Part shown: positions 20,655-29,060 of the stretch, in pieces
Numbering within the stretch: position 1 is the stretch's first letter
Layout of the letters: the number at the start of each line of letters is the position of its first letter
NCBI RefSeq assembly: GCF_000308375.1
Contig: NZ_BAFQ01000145.1
Span: 1-38,316, forward strand
Length of the DNA: 38,316 nucleotides
Source: Nocardia aobensis NBRC 100429
GTDB lineage: Bacteria; Actinomycetota; Actinomycetes; Mycobacteriales; Mycobacteriaceae
Direction of reading: 5' to 3'
Position numbers and translations under genes: made by a program
Notes under the pieces: generated by a model
What the model was told of the DNA's origin: nothing
Database searches by the model: none
What the model saw: the letters and a program-made list of their open reading frames with translations, nothing else

Positions 20655-21089
20655 GTGGATCCGCTGTCCGCCGCCGGCGACGATTTCCGCTACCTGGCCC
20701 GCACGGAAGTCAATCAGCTCCTCGACAATTACGAGGAGCAGATGGCGGGTCTGGCCGAGATTCGCCGGCGACTCGATTCCCTTCGGATCCAGGCACGTTC
20801 GACGGACGGCACGATCGAAGTGAGCGTCGACTCCGCCGGGATCGTCACGGAGATAAAACTGGAGCCGGCGGCCATGCGGAACAAACCGGAAGATCTCGCC
20901 CGGAAACTCACCGAAGTCATCCGTGAGGCCGCGACGCATGCCGAGAAACACACCGCCGAGGCCGTGGCACCGGTGGCCGACATCGTCGACCCTCTACCCG
21001 ACCTGCCCGAACTGGTCCCCGGCGCTCCCAGCCTGCGTAATCCGATTCCGCCCGAGGACGACCCGGAGGATGCCGCGCCGACTCGGTGA
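20655..21089 (+). CDS. YbaB/EbfC-like protein
   Basis: This 144-aa protein starts at GTG 20655 (VDPLSAAGDDFRYLARTEV). A long helix (about residues 10-45, with DNYEEQMAGLAEIRRRLDSL) leads into a beta sheet (TIEVSVDSAGIVTEIKLEP). A second helix (PEDLARKLTEVIREAATHAEKH) completes the helix-sheet-helix layout of the YbaB nucleoid-associated family, and a Pro/Asp-rich tail ends the protein. Genes of this type are common beside WXG100 genes in Nocardia and relatives. It is divergent from the T7SS-type pair. Whether it binds DNA or acts as a partner of the secreted proteins is not known. Confidence 0.72.
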   Translation: MDPLSAAGDDFRYLARTEVNQLLDNYEEQMAGLAEIRRRLDSLRIQARSTDGTIEVSVDSAGIVTEIKLEPAAMRNKPEDLARKLTEVIREAATHAEKHTAEAVAPVADIVDPLPDLPELVPGAPSLRNPIPPEDDPEDAAPTR

Positions 21090-21134
21090 CCCGGCGGCAA
21101 CGCCACCCACAATCGAGGCCAAGCTGTTGACCGG

Positions 21135-21156
21135 AAGTGTGTACCAAGTCACACTT
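21135..21156. promoter_or_regulatory. inverted repeat upstream of first fadD
   Basis: AAGTGTG (21135-21141) and CACACTT (21150-21156) form a 7-bp inverted repeat with an 8-nt centre, 51 nt before the ligase start. TTGACC lies just upstream at 21127-21132. The place suits an operator over the promoter; the regulator is unknown. Confidence 0.4.
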
Positions 21157-21207
21157 GCGGCTGCTACCGTCCCCAGCACGCGGTCGGGTCGTGTGGAGGT
21201 GGTTGAC

Positions 21208-22869
21208 GTGGGCGTCGGTATCGGGTCGGTGCTGCACGGGGTTGCGCGCAAGGCGGTCGGGGTGACCGAGGCGGTGCGGGCGTTGAATGTGCTGCGGGAG
21301 CGCGGGTTCATCGATCCGCGCAATCCGGGTGAGACGGTGTTGTCGGCGAAGGAGGGGCGCCGGCTCGGGCCGCAGGCGACGATGGTGCGGCATGCCGCGC
21401 GGATGTGGCCGCAGCGGACGGCGCTGGTCGACGAGCACGGCAGTATGACCTTCCGCGAACTCGACGACAATTCCACGCGGCTGGCGCGCGGGCTGCAGTC
21501 GCTCGGCGTCGAACCGGGAACGGTGATCGGCATTCTCGCGCGCGATCACCGCGGGCTGCTGCTGGCGATGGCGGCCGCCGGAAAGGCCGGTGCGCGGCTG
21601 GCGCTGATGAACACCGGCTTCGCGAAGCCGCAGTTCGCGCAGGTCTGCGAACGCGAGCACGTGAAGGTGGTGCTGCACGACAGCGAATTCGTCGGCCTGC
21701 TCGACGCGCTGCCGCCGGAGCTGCCGCGCGTGATCACCTGGGTCGACGACGGTGCCGAATTGCCCACGGGCGCGATAACGATCGAGGAACTGATCGCCGC
21801 CCACCCGCCGAACGAGCTGCCGTTGCCGGCCAAGCCGGGCGGCTTCGTGATCCTCACCAGCGGCACCACCGGCCTGCCGAAAGGCGCTCCCCGCGAGGCG
21901 GTTTCGCCGATCTCCTCGGCCCAGATCGCGGATCGGATCCCGTTCCCGCCGCAGGGCACCATGCTGATCGTCTCGCCGATCTTCCACAGCACCGGCCAGG
22001 CCACCTGGCTGGTCGCCACCGCCCTCGGTGCGACGACGGTGATGATGCGACGCTTCGACGCCGAGCGCACCCTGGCCCTGATCGCCGAACACGAGGTCGA
22101 CCTGCTGGTAGCGGTGCCGACGATGCTGCATCGCATGGTCGAACTCGATCCCGCGGTGCGCGCGCGTTACGACCTGTCCTCGCTGAAATCCATCGTGCTG
22201 GCCGGATCGGCGCTGTCTCCGGAACTGTCGGTGCGTGCCGCCGAGGCGTTCGGCCCGGTGCTCTACAACCTCTACGGCTCCACCGAATGCGCGGTGGCGA
22301 CGGTGGCCCAGCCGGCGGATCTGGCCATCGCCCCGGGCACCGCAGGACGCGCACCCATCACCTGCGAAGTGGTGTTGTTCGACGAGAACGACAAGCGCGT
22401 TAACGGCCCGAATGTCAAGGGGCGCATCTTCATTCGCTCCGGTGCGCCGTTCGGCGGGTATACCGACGGACGGCACAAGCAGATCATCGACGGCTATATG
22501 TCCTCTGGCGACGTCGGCCACTTCGACGAACACGGACTGCTGTTCGTCGACGGCCGCGACGACGACATGATCGTCTCCGGCGGCGAGAACGTCTTCCCGC
22601 AGGAGGTCGAGAACCTGCTGCTGGAGCGGGCGGACATCTTCGACGCGGCGGTGGTCGGCGTGGACGACGTGGAATTCGGCAAGCGCCTGCGCGCCTTCGT
22701 CGTGCCCGAGCCGGGCGCCACCCTGGATCCGGACGAGATCAAGGCGTACGTGAAGGGCACGCTCGCCCGCTACAAAGTGCCGCGTGACGTGGTGTTCCTC
22801 GACGATCTGCCGCGCAACGCCACCGGCAAGCTGTTGCGCCGGGCACTGGTGGAATACCAGATCACATAA
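21208..22869 (+). CDS. acyl-CoA ligase (FadD-type), first of tandem pair
   Basis: This AMP-forming acyl-CoA synthetase of 553 aa activates a fatty or other carboxylic acid to its CoA thioester. GTG 21208 has GGAGGTGG 5 nt upstream. The ATP P-loop is LTSGTTGLPKGAPR, the adenine-binding block YGSTECAVAT, the hinge GRDDDMIVSGGENVFPQEVE, and the catalytic Lys is in NATGKLLRRAL. The first 60 residues form an unconserved helix before the catalytic core. It is closely related to the next gene. The exact substrate cannot be read; FadD2/FadD12-like long-chain ligases are the nearest named group by eye. Confidence 0.88.
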   Translation: MGVGIGSVLHGVARKAVGVTEAVRALNVLRERGFIDPRNPGETVLSAKEGRRLGPQATMVRHAARMWPQRTALVDEHGSMTFRELDDNSTRLARGLQSLGVEPGTVIGILARDHRGLLLAMAAAGKAGARLALMNTGFAKPQFAQVCEREHVKVVLHDSEFVGLLDALPPELPRVITWVDDGAELPTGAITIEELIAAHPPNELPLPAKPGGFVILTSGTTGLPKGAPREAVSPISSAQIADRIPFPPQGTMLIVSPIFHSTGQATWLVATALGATTVMMRRFDAERTLALIAEHEVDLLVAVPTMLHRMVELDPAVRARYDLSSLKSIVLAGSALSPELSVRAAEAFGPVLYNLYGSTECAVATVAQPADLAIAPGTAGRAPITCEVVLFDENDKRVNGPNVKGRIFIRSGAPFGGYTDGRHKQIIDGYMSSGDVGHFDEHGLLFVDGRDDDMIVSGGENVFPQEVENLLLERADIFDAAVVGVDDVEFGKRLRAFVVPEPGATLDPDEIKAYVKGTLARYKVPRDVVFLDDLPRNATGKLLRRALVEYQIT

Positions 22870-22889
22870 CCGGTCACTCGACCAGTTGT

Positions 22890-22899
22890 ACGGTACCGT
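22890..22899. promoter_or_regulatory. 10-bp palindrome between the two ligase genes
   Basis: ACGGTACCGT is a perfect palindrome in the 144-nt gap before the second ligase, within TGTACGGTACCGTCGG. A TAGGGT hexamer follows about 50 nt on and could be a -10 element. The second gene therefore may have its own regulated promoter. Confidence 0.35.
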
Positions 22900-23013
22900 C
22901 GGTTACAGAGACGCGAACCACATCCCTGCGCCCCTGCTTGCTAGGGTTGGCAGGCACTGGATCTCGATGTTGCGGTCCCGCCTGCCTGGCGGAATCCGCG
23001 GAAGGTTGTACCT

Positions 23014-24672
23014 ATGTCAGCTGTCCTTCCGTCAGCAAGCACTGCCCTCCGAAAGGCCGGAGATCTGGCTCTGGGGGTCAACGTCATGCGCAAACGCGGG
23101 TTGTTCAGCCCGCTGCGACCGGATCATGCGGTCCGCTCGGCGCTCAACGTCACCAAGTTCGGACCCTTCGCGGGCGTGATCATGCACGCGGCGAAGACCA
23201 ATCCGAAGTCCGCGGCGCTGCTGGACGAGCGGGGCGAGCTGACCTTCGCCGAGGTCAACGAGCAGTCCAACCAGCTGGCGCGCGGCCTGGCGGCGCACGG
23301 CCTGCGCGAGGGCGATGTGGTGGCGCTGCTGGCGCGCGACCACCGCGGCATGGTGCTGAGCCTGGCCGCGACCGGCAAGCTGGGTGTGCGCGCGGTGTTG
23401 ATGAACACCGGCTTCGCGAAGCCGCAGTTCGCCGACGTCGCCACGCGCGAGCAGGTGAAGCTGGTGCTGCACGACAGCGAGTTCTTCGACCTGATGAGCG
23501 CCATCCCCGACGAGATCCCCCGCATCCTGACCTGGGTGGACGAGGCCGACAACGTCGATCCCGCGATCCCGACCGTCGATTCGCTGCGCGAGGGACAGTC
23601 CCCCGATGCGGTAAGTGCGCCGGCGAAGCCGGGCGGCATGGTCATTCTGACCTCCGGCACCACCGGCACCCCGAAGGGCGCGCCGCGCGACAAGGTCAGC
23701 CCGTTCATCTCCGCGCAGTTCCTGGATCGAATTCCGTTGCCGCGCAACGGTTCCATGGTCGTCGCGGCGCCGGTCTTCCATGCCACCGGACTGTCGCAGT
23801 TCACCCTCGGGCTCTCGCTGGGCAACCGGATGATCTTCCAGCAGCGGCGTTTCGATCCGGAGCAGACGCTCGCCAACATCGACAAGTACAAGGCGGAGTC
23901 GCTGGTCGTGGTGCCCACGATGCTGCAGCGCATGCTGGACCTGCCGCCCGAGACGCTCGCCAAGTACGACATGTCCTCGCTGCGGATGATCTTCGCCGCC
24001 GGCTCGGCGATCCCGCCGGACGTCGTGACGCGCAGCCTGGACTACTTCGGTGACGTGCTCTACAACGTGTACGGCTCCACCGAATGCGCGCTGATCACCG
24101 TGGCGAGCCCGGAGGATCTGCGCAAGTCGCCGAGTACCGCGGGCCGTCCGCCGCTCGGCATCCGGCTGGCGCTGTTCGACGAGAACCGCAAGCGCATCAC
24201 CGAGCCGAACGTCACCGGCACGATCTTCATCGAGAACGCGCACTCGTTCAAGGCCTACACCGACGGCCGCACCAAGGAAACCATCGACGGCATGATGTCC
24301 AGCGGCGACGTCGGGCACTTCGACGAGGACGGGCTGCTGTTCATCGACGGCCGCGACGACGACATGATCGTCTCCGGCGGCGAGAACGTCTTCCCGCAGG
24401 AGGTCGAGCACCTCATCGCCGACCGCGCCGACGTGCAGGAGGCCGCGGTCGTCGGCGTCGACGACAAGCAGTTCGGAAAGCGCCTGCGCGCCTTCGTCGT
24501 TCCCGGCCCCGATTCCCAGCGCGACGCCCAGGAGATCAAGGACTACGTCAAGGCGAACCTGGCGCGCTACAAGGTGCCGCGCGAGGTGATCTTCCTCGAC
24601 GAGCTGCCCCGCAACGCCACCGGCAAGCTGCTGCGCAAACCGCTGACGGAAATGGACGTCACCGGCGACTGA
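23014..24672 (+). CDS. acyl-CoA ligase (FadD-type), second of tandem pair
   Basis: This 552-aa paralogue of the preceding gene starts at ATG 23014 with GGAAGG upstream. It carries the same set of motifs: LTSGTTGTPKGAPR, YGSTECALIT, GRDDDMIVSGGENVFPQEVE and NATGKLLRKPL with the catalytic Lys. Stretches of DNA are identical to the first copy, including 65 nt across the hinge. N-termini and the acyl-pocket region differ more, which suggests different chain preference. It is followed by a strong hairpin. Confidence 0.9.
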   Translation: MSAVLPSASTALRKAGDLALGVNVMRKRGLFSPLRPDHAVRSALNVTKFGPFAGVIMHAAKTNPKSAALLDERGELTFAEVNEQSNQLARGLAAHGLREGDVVALLARDHRGMVLSLAATGKLGVRAVLMNTGFAKPQFADVATREQVKLVLHDSEFFDLMSAIPDEIPRILTWVDEADNVDPAIPTVDSLREGQSPDAVSAPAKPGGMVILTSGTTGTPKGAPRDKVSPFISAQFLDRIPLPRNGSMVVAAPVFHATGLSQFTLGLSLGNRMIFQQRRFDPEQTLANIDKYKAESLVVVPTMLQRMLDLPPETLAKYDMSSLRMIFAAGSAIPPDVVTRSLDYFGDVLYNVYGSTECALITVASPEDLRKSPSTAGRPPLGIRLALFDENRKRITEPNVTGTIFIENAHSFKAYTDGRTKETIDGMMSSGDVGHFDEDGLLFIDGRDDDMIVSGGENVFPQEVEHLIADRADVQEAAVVGVDDKQFGKRLRAFVVPGPDSQRDAQEIKDYVKANLARYKVPREVIFLDELPRNATGKLLRKPLTEMDVTGD

Positions 24673-24683
24673 GTCGTCCCCGC

Positions 24684-24714
24684 ATCGGCCCGGGAGTGCG
24701 ACTCCCGGGCCGAT
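24684..24714 (+). terminator. hairpin after the fadD pair
   Basis: ATCGGCCCGGGAGT (24684-24697) pairs perfectly with ACTCCCGGGCCGAT (24701-24714) across a 3-nt loop, 11 nt after the ligase stop. There is no T-run, which is common for actinobacterial intrinsic terminators. Confidence 0.75.
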
Positions 24715-24783
24715 CGCGTGTCCGCGGAACTTCCACGCGGAATGAAGTCTTCGTATCTGTGAATTGGCTTCGAAACGGTCAGC

Positions 24784-24789
24784 TATCAT
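24784..24789 (+). promoter_or_regulatory. -10 element of a probable leaderless transcript
   Basis: TATCAT fits the actinobacterial TANNNT -10 pattern. The expected transcription start 7 nt downstream falls on or next to the GTG at 24797, and no ribosome site lies between. This favours a leaderless mRNA. TTGGCT at 24764 is a poorly spaced -35. Confidence 0.45.
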
Positions 24790-24796
24790 TCAGCTC

Positions 24797-25375
24797 GTGT
24801 TTCCCCCGTCCGGCCGCGTATCGGCCCGCGCCCAAGTGTCGACGCGTTCGCGTCGAGCCGCGGTGGCGCGGTTGCGGGGTGCGTCGGCCGGATCCGTGTC
24901 GGGAGCCCTGTCGATCGCCGCGCACGGTTGGGCGGCGGGCGGGATGCCGGTACAGTCCAGCACCCTGATGCTGCTGGTGGCCGCCTCCACGGCGGTCGGC
25001 GCGCTCGTCGCAGGGCTGGCACCGCTGCGCACCACCGCCGTCGGACTGGTCACGGCTCTGTGGGGCGGACAGCTGATCGGCCATCTGGTGATGTCGGCCG
25101 ATATGGCGCAGATGCACGATATGCCGCTGTGGACGCCCGCCATGCTGGGCTCCCACCTGGTCGGCGCGGTCTGCGCCGCCGTCGTCATTCTCGGCGCCGA
25201 GGCCGCCTACCGGATCGGTACCGCGGTCGCGCGTGTCCTGCCGGTCCCGGTGAGCCTCCCGGCGATCGACGAATCGATTCTTCCCCGCAGCGTTCACCGC
25301 GACCGGGTGATCCTGCGGATCTTCCCCACCGAAACCTTCCGGACCCGGGGACCACCGCTCTCTGTGTACTGCTGA
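24797..25375 (+). CDS. Met/His-rich multi-pass membrane protein
   Basis: This 192-aa protein starts at GTG 24797, just after a -10-like TATCAT. A basic N-terminus precedes four or five hydrophobic helices (about residues 35-150). Between helices lies a segment with many Met and His (MSADMAQMHDMPLW, then AMLGSH, about residues 99-120). A conserved-looking AHGWAAGGMP is near residue 45. The protein ends in a cytosolic-type polar tail. It precedes a PepSY membrane protein and a YcnI-like gene, a grouping seen in actinobacterial copper clusters. Metal handling is inferred from composition and context; no characterised family is recognised. Confidence 0.72.
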   Translation: MFPPSGRVSARAQVSTRSRRAAVARLRGASAGSVSGALSIAAHGWAAGGMPVQSSTLMLLVAASTAVGALVAGLAPLRTTAVGLVTALWGGQLIGHLVMSADMAQMHDMPLWTPAMLGSHLVGAVCAAVVILGAEAAYRIGTAVARVLPVPVSLPAIDESILPRSVHRDRVILRIFPTETFRTRGPPLSVYC

Positions 25376-25424
25376 GACATCTCAACGCCCACATTCGCGA
25401 ATCATCCTCGCCGACAGTGCGTTT

Positions 25425-25461
25425 CGTAGTACCGCCACAGTCCCAGTGCGGCGGTACTACG
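25425..25461. promoter_or_regulatory. 12-bp inverted repeat before PepSY gene
   Basis: CGTAGTACCGCC (25425-25436) is the exact complement of GGCGGTACTACG (25450-25461), with a 13-nt centre. It lies 49 nt after the Met/His-rich gene and 190 nt before the PepSY gene. It may be a terminator of the first gene or an operator for the second; no T-run follows. Confidence 0.6.
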
Positions 25462-25651
25462 AGGCCACCTCTCTGCCGGATTCGGTCGCACCGCACGGCA
25501 CGCCGCCGCGCGGTGTCCTCGGCCGCACCGTCCGGCCGCGCATCGACTCCGCACCGCACTCCGCGTCGGTGACGATCGAGGCGATCCGAGCCACGGCGGC
25601 GCGATCTTCGCGCACAACGATGTGGGTGCCCTCGAAACAGGAGCACTACCA

Positions 25652-27181
25652 GTGAGCATCACCGATATTCCGGCCGCGGGCACCGAGCCGCCGCAGCCGG
25701 ACAAGTCGCCGCCCGTCGCGGCGCAGCAGTCACCACCCGGTTCGGCCGACCAGTCGGCCACGGACGCGGCCGGACAGTCGCGACCGTCTCGGTCCGGCAC
25801 CGGACGAGCGGTGCAGGCGCTGGCCATGCGGCTGCACTTCTACGCCGGCGTCTTCGTCGCGCCGTTCATCCTGATCGCGGCGGTGACCGGGGCACTGTAC
25901 GCGGTCGCGCCCAGCATCGAGTCGATCGTGAATCGCGACCTGCTGCACGTCGATTCGACCGGTCCGGCGCGGCCGCTGTCGGAGCAGATCGCGGCCGGTG
26001 TGGCCGCCGAACCGACGCTGGCGCTGGTCGCGGTCGACCCGGCGCAACACGCGGGCGACACCACGCGCGTGATCTTCACCGATCCGAGCCTCGGAGAATC
26101 CGAGCGGCGCGCGGTCTTCGTCGACCCGGTGACCGCGACCTCCGTGGGCGACAGCGTCGTCTACGGCAGCACGGGTGCACTGCCCCTGCGCACCTGGATC
26201 GATGTGCTGCACCGGAACCTGCATCTCGGCGATGCGGGCCGGCTCTACAGCGAGATGGCCGCGTCGTGGATGTGGATCATCGCGCTCGCCGGTGTGGTGA
26301 TGTGGTTGCGCCGCTCGCGCGGTTCCGCGCGGCGGCTGCTGTGGCCGGATCGGTCGAAGGCCGGTCGCCCGCGCAGCGTCACCTGGCATGCCGCGGTCGG
26401 GATGTGGATCGTGCTGCCGCTGCTGTTCCTCTCGGCGACCGGTATGACCTGGTCGCAGCATGCGGGGCAGCACATCACATCGCTGCGGCAGCAGTTGAAC
26501 TGGACCACTCCGGTCGTCGACACGGCACTGCCGGGTGCACCGATGCCGGCGATGCCGGCCGGTGGTGAACATGCCGAACACACCGGCGGACACGGCATGT
26601 CGATGCCCGTTCCCGCCGACCGCGCCGCTCGGGTGGACAAGGTCCTCGCGGTGGCCCGCGGGCACGGTATCGACGGTCCGGTCGAGATCACGATCCCGGC
26701 GAAGGACACCACCGCCTTCGCCGTCAAGGAACGCCGCCTGCCCGGGGTCTACACCCAGGACGCGATCGCGGTGGACGGTAGGACCGGCGATGTCACCGAC
26801 ATCCTGCGGTACGGGGACTGGCCGCTGATGGCCAAACTCGCCAGCTGGGGCATTGCGCTGCATATGGGCATGTTGTTCGGCCTCGCCAATCAGCTGTTGC
26901 TGCTGGCCACGATGATCGCGCTGATCACCGTGATCGGACGCGGCTACCTGATGTGGTGGCGACGGCGTCCGACCCGCGAGAACAGCCCGTTCACCTTCGG
27001 CCGGGCCCCGGCACGCGGAGTACTGCGACGGGCGCCGCTGTGGATCAGCGTCCCGCTGGTCGCGGTCACCGTGGGAATCGGATGGTTCGCACCGGTGCTC
27101 GGCGTGAGTCTGCTCGCCTTCCTGATCGCCGATATCGTCCTCGGCCTGATCGCCGGACGACGCCGGGAAGTAGTCGCCTGA
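25652..27181 (+). CDS. PepSY-domain membrane protein
   Basis: This 509-aa PepSY-associated TM protein is of the type linked to metal reduction or uptake across the membrane. GTG 25652 has ACAGGAG 8 nt upstream. After a disordered Pro/Ser N-terminus, TM1 (HFYAGVFVAPFILIAAVTGAL) precedes an external PepSY region. TM2 (SWMWIIALAGVVMWLRR), TM3 (WHAAVGMWIVLPLLFLSATG) and three C-terminal helices follow. The external loop at about residues 290-325 carries many His and Met (PAMPAGGEHAEHTGGHGMSM), which suggests copper or other metal contact. Conserved His in the helices (HFY, LHRNLHLG, WHAAVG, LHMGML) could bind heme. Confidence 0.88.
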   Translation: MSITDIPAAGTEPPQPDKSPPVAAQQSPPGSADQSATDAAGQSRPSRSGTGRAVQALAMRLHFYAGVFVAPFILIAAVTGALYAVAPSIESIVNRDLLHVDSTGPARPLSEQIAAGVAAEPTLALVAVDPAQHAGDTTRVIFTDPSLGESERRAVFVDPVTATSVGDSVVYGSTGALPLRTWIDVLHRNLHLGDAGRLYSEMAASWMWIIALAGVVMWLRRSRGSARRLLWPDRSKAGRPRSVTWHAAVGMWIVLPLLFLSATGMTWSQHAGQHITSLRQQLNWTTPVVDTALPGAPMPAMPAGGEHAEHTGGHGMSMPVPADRAARVDKVLAVARGHGIDGPVEITIPAKDTTAFAVKERRLPGVYTQDAIAVDGRTGDVTDILRYGDWPLMAKLASWGIALHMGMLFGLANQLLLLATMIALITVIGRGYLMWWRRRPTRENSPFTFGRAPARGVLRRAPLWISVPLVAVTVGIGWFAPVLGVSLLAFLIADIVLGLIAGRRREVVA

Positions 27182-27465
27182 AGTCCTGAATCGCATTCGG
27201 TCACGACACCTGCCGACGTAATCCGGCTGCGCCGGAACATCTTTCCCACTCGCACGAGCGACGCCGAGTCGCCCGTGCGGTGAACCGCGCGCTCGGCCGG
27301 GCCGTGACAGCCGCCGACAGCGATCGGCCGGCATCACCGATTGCGCCGTCTTCCGGCGGACACACCGTTTTCGGTCGTCCGGGGCTGCGTCATGCCCGCA
27401 TTCGGCGCCCTCGGCACACCTACAGCAAATTTCGTTTACCTGATACCGCAAAGGGATTCATCACC

Positions 27466-28164
27466 ATGGGAATCAAGAACATCGCCGCCACCGCCGCCCT
27501 CGTCGCCGCCGCCCTGGGCCTGAGCACGGCCACCGCGGGCGCCGAGCCCGCCGACGCCGGTGCGGTCGGCTTCCAGACGACCACCACGCCGACCGGCACC
27601 GTCATCTCCACTGATGCCGGATCGCTGTCGGCCGACGACGGCGTATTCACCGTCAAGGCGGCCGACGGCACCGTGCTGGCCGGAACGCGGCTGTCCTTCC
27701 GGGTCGACGATTTCGTCTTCCCGATCGAGGCGCAGATCCACGACCGCACCGCGACCCTGACCCCGAAGTTCGACCTCGCGCACGCGGCGTACCAGCCGGT
27801 CGCGATGCCGTTCGAGGACAGCGCGCCGTGGAAGACCCCGTACGACCGGGAGCAGGCCGCGTGGAGCCGGATGACCAGCACCCTCAGCGCCGGCGCCTCG
27901 ATCGGCACCCTGGTCGGCGGCATCGGGGGCGCCGGAATCGGCTGTGTCCTGGGCGGAATCGCGGGTGCGACCATCGCGGCGGCCACCATCGTCGGCATGT
28001 TCGGCCCGTTCGTTCCGGCCGCGGTGGTGGGCTGCCTCGGCGGCATCGTGGCCATCGGCGCGCTGGGCACCCTCGCGGGTCAGTTGCTGGTCACCGCCCC
28101 GGTCGCGGTCCTGGCCGCGGCGCAGTACTTCACCACGGTGAACTCCCCGTTCCCCGCGAAGTGA
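27466..28164 (+). CDS. secreted Gly/Ala-rich protein of unknown function
   Basis: This 232-aa protein starts at ATG 27466 with AAAGGGA upstream. A signal peptide (about residues 1-29, ending TATAGAEP) leads to a beta-rich region of about 110 residues (VISTDAGSLSADDGVFTVKAADGTV, LSFRVDDFVFPIEAQI in two parts). A C-terminal hydrophobic Gly/Ala region with small-residue helices (IGTLVGGIGGAGIGC, GAIAGATIAAATI-like) follows. The layout is common in Nocardia-type secreted proteins without known role. The hydrophobic C-terminus may insert into membranes. Two Cys (in GIGCVLGG and VVGCLGG) could form a disulfide. Confidence 0.72.
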   Translation: MGIKNIAATAALVAAALGLSTATAGAEPADAGAVGFQTTTTPTGTVISTDAGSLSADDGVFTVKAADGTVLAGTRLSFRVDDFVFPIEAQIHDRTATLTPKFDLAHAAYQPVAMPFEDSAPWKTPYDREQAAWSRMTSTLSAGASIGTLVGGIGGAGIGCVLGGIAGATIAAATIVGMFGPFVPAAVVGCLGGIVAIGALGTLAGQLLVTAPVAVLAAAQYFTTVNSPFPAK

Positions 28165-28299
28165 GGTAGGTGAGGCGACCCGGCGGAGGCGCCCAGCGCA
28201 ATCCGCCGGGATCGGCGCCGGCACGGCCGTTCCGGGATATCGTGCACACGATCAGCACAGGTTGTCTCCGTTTTCCCTTCGCGAAGGAGTCACCGCGTT

Positions 28300-28992
28300 A
28301 TGAACGAATCCTGGTTCCGCCGCGCCGCGCTCGCCGGTATCGCCACCGCGGCGGCCACCGTCCTCGCCGCCGCCCCGGCCTCCGCCCATGTCACCGTCTC
28401 CGGTCCCGACGCGGCCCGCGGCGGCTCGGCGGTGCTGACCTTCCGGGTGCCCAACGAATCGGCCACCGGTAGCGCCACCACACAACTGAGCGTGCAGCTT
28501 CCGGCCGTCACGGAAGCCGAAACCGAACCCGTGCCGGGCTGGAAGACGAAGGTCACCCGCGACGACAACCACCGGGTCGTCGCCGTCACGTGGATGGCGG
28601 ATCCGGGCGGCGGCATCGGGGCCGGGCAATTCGAACAGTTCTCGGTGCTGGCCGACGGTCTGCCGGACGCCGACACCGTCACGCTGCCCGCCACCCAGAC
28701 CTACGCCGACGGACGGGTCGTGAAATGGGATCAACCCGCCTCGGGTGACACCGAACCCGAATTCCCCGCGCCGACACTGGCATTGGCGCCGGCGCACGAG
28801 GGCGGGGCGCAGAACCACGGCGACGTCCACGTCGCCGCCGCGGCCGAGGAGCACGAGACCGACACCACGGCGCGATGGCTGGGCAGTATCGGCATCGTGC
28901 TCGGCGCCCTGGGCGTGCTCGCGGCCGCCACGATGTTCACGCGGAACCGGTCCCGGCACCAGCCGCCGCCCGGTCGGCACCCGGGAGCGTGA
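28300..28992 (+). CDS. YcnI-like copper-binding protein (DUF1775)
   Basis: This exported, membrane-anchored protein of 230 aa starts at ATG 28300 with GAAGGAG upstream. The signal peptide ends APASA and the mature chain would start with His30 (HVTVSGPDA). Glu53 (VPNES) and a downstream Trp (Trp81 or Trp98) fit the mono-His copper site known for YcnI. One C-terminal TM (about residues 195-215) and a short basic tail anchor the protein. It closes the group of copper-linked envelope genes. Copper binding follows from the family; it was not tested here. Confidence 0.9.
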   Translation: MNESWFRRAALAGIATAAATVLAAAPASAHVTVSGPDAARGGSAVLTFRVPNESATGSATTQLSVQLPAVTEAETEPVPGWKTKVTRDDNHRVVAVTWMADPGGGIGAGQFEQFSVLADGLPDADTVTLPATQTYADGRVVKWDQPASGDTEPEFPAPTLALAPAHEGGAQNHGDVHVAAAAEEHETDTTARWLGSIGIVLGALGVLAAATMFTRNRSRHQPPPGRHPGA

Positions 28993-29060
28993 TCGACGGA
29001 GACCGCCCGTACATTGACGACGACCGCAATGGCTGATCACGGGCGAGAGTGGGAGTGAGT

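Noticed and set aside
23032..24789. Minus-strand frame of 585 codons
   Set aside because: It is antisense to the second acyl-CoA ligase, whose motifs are all intact.
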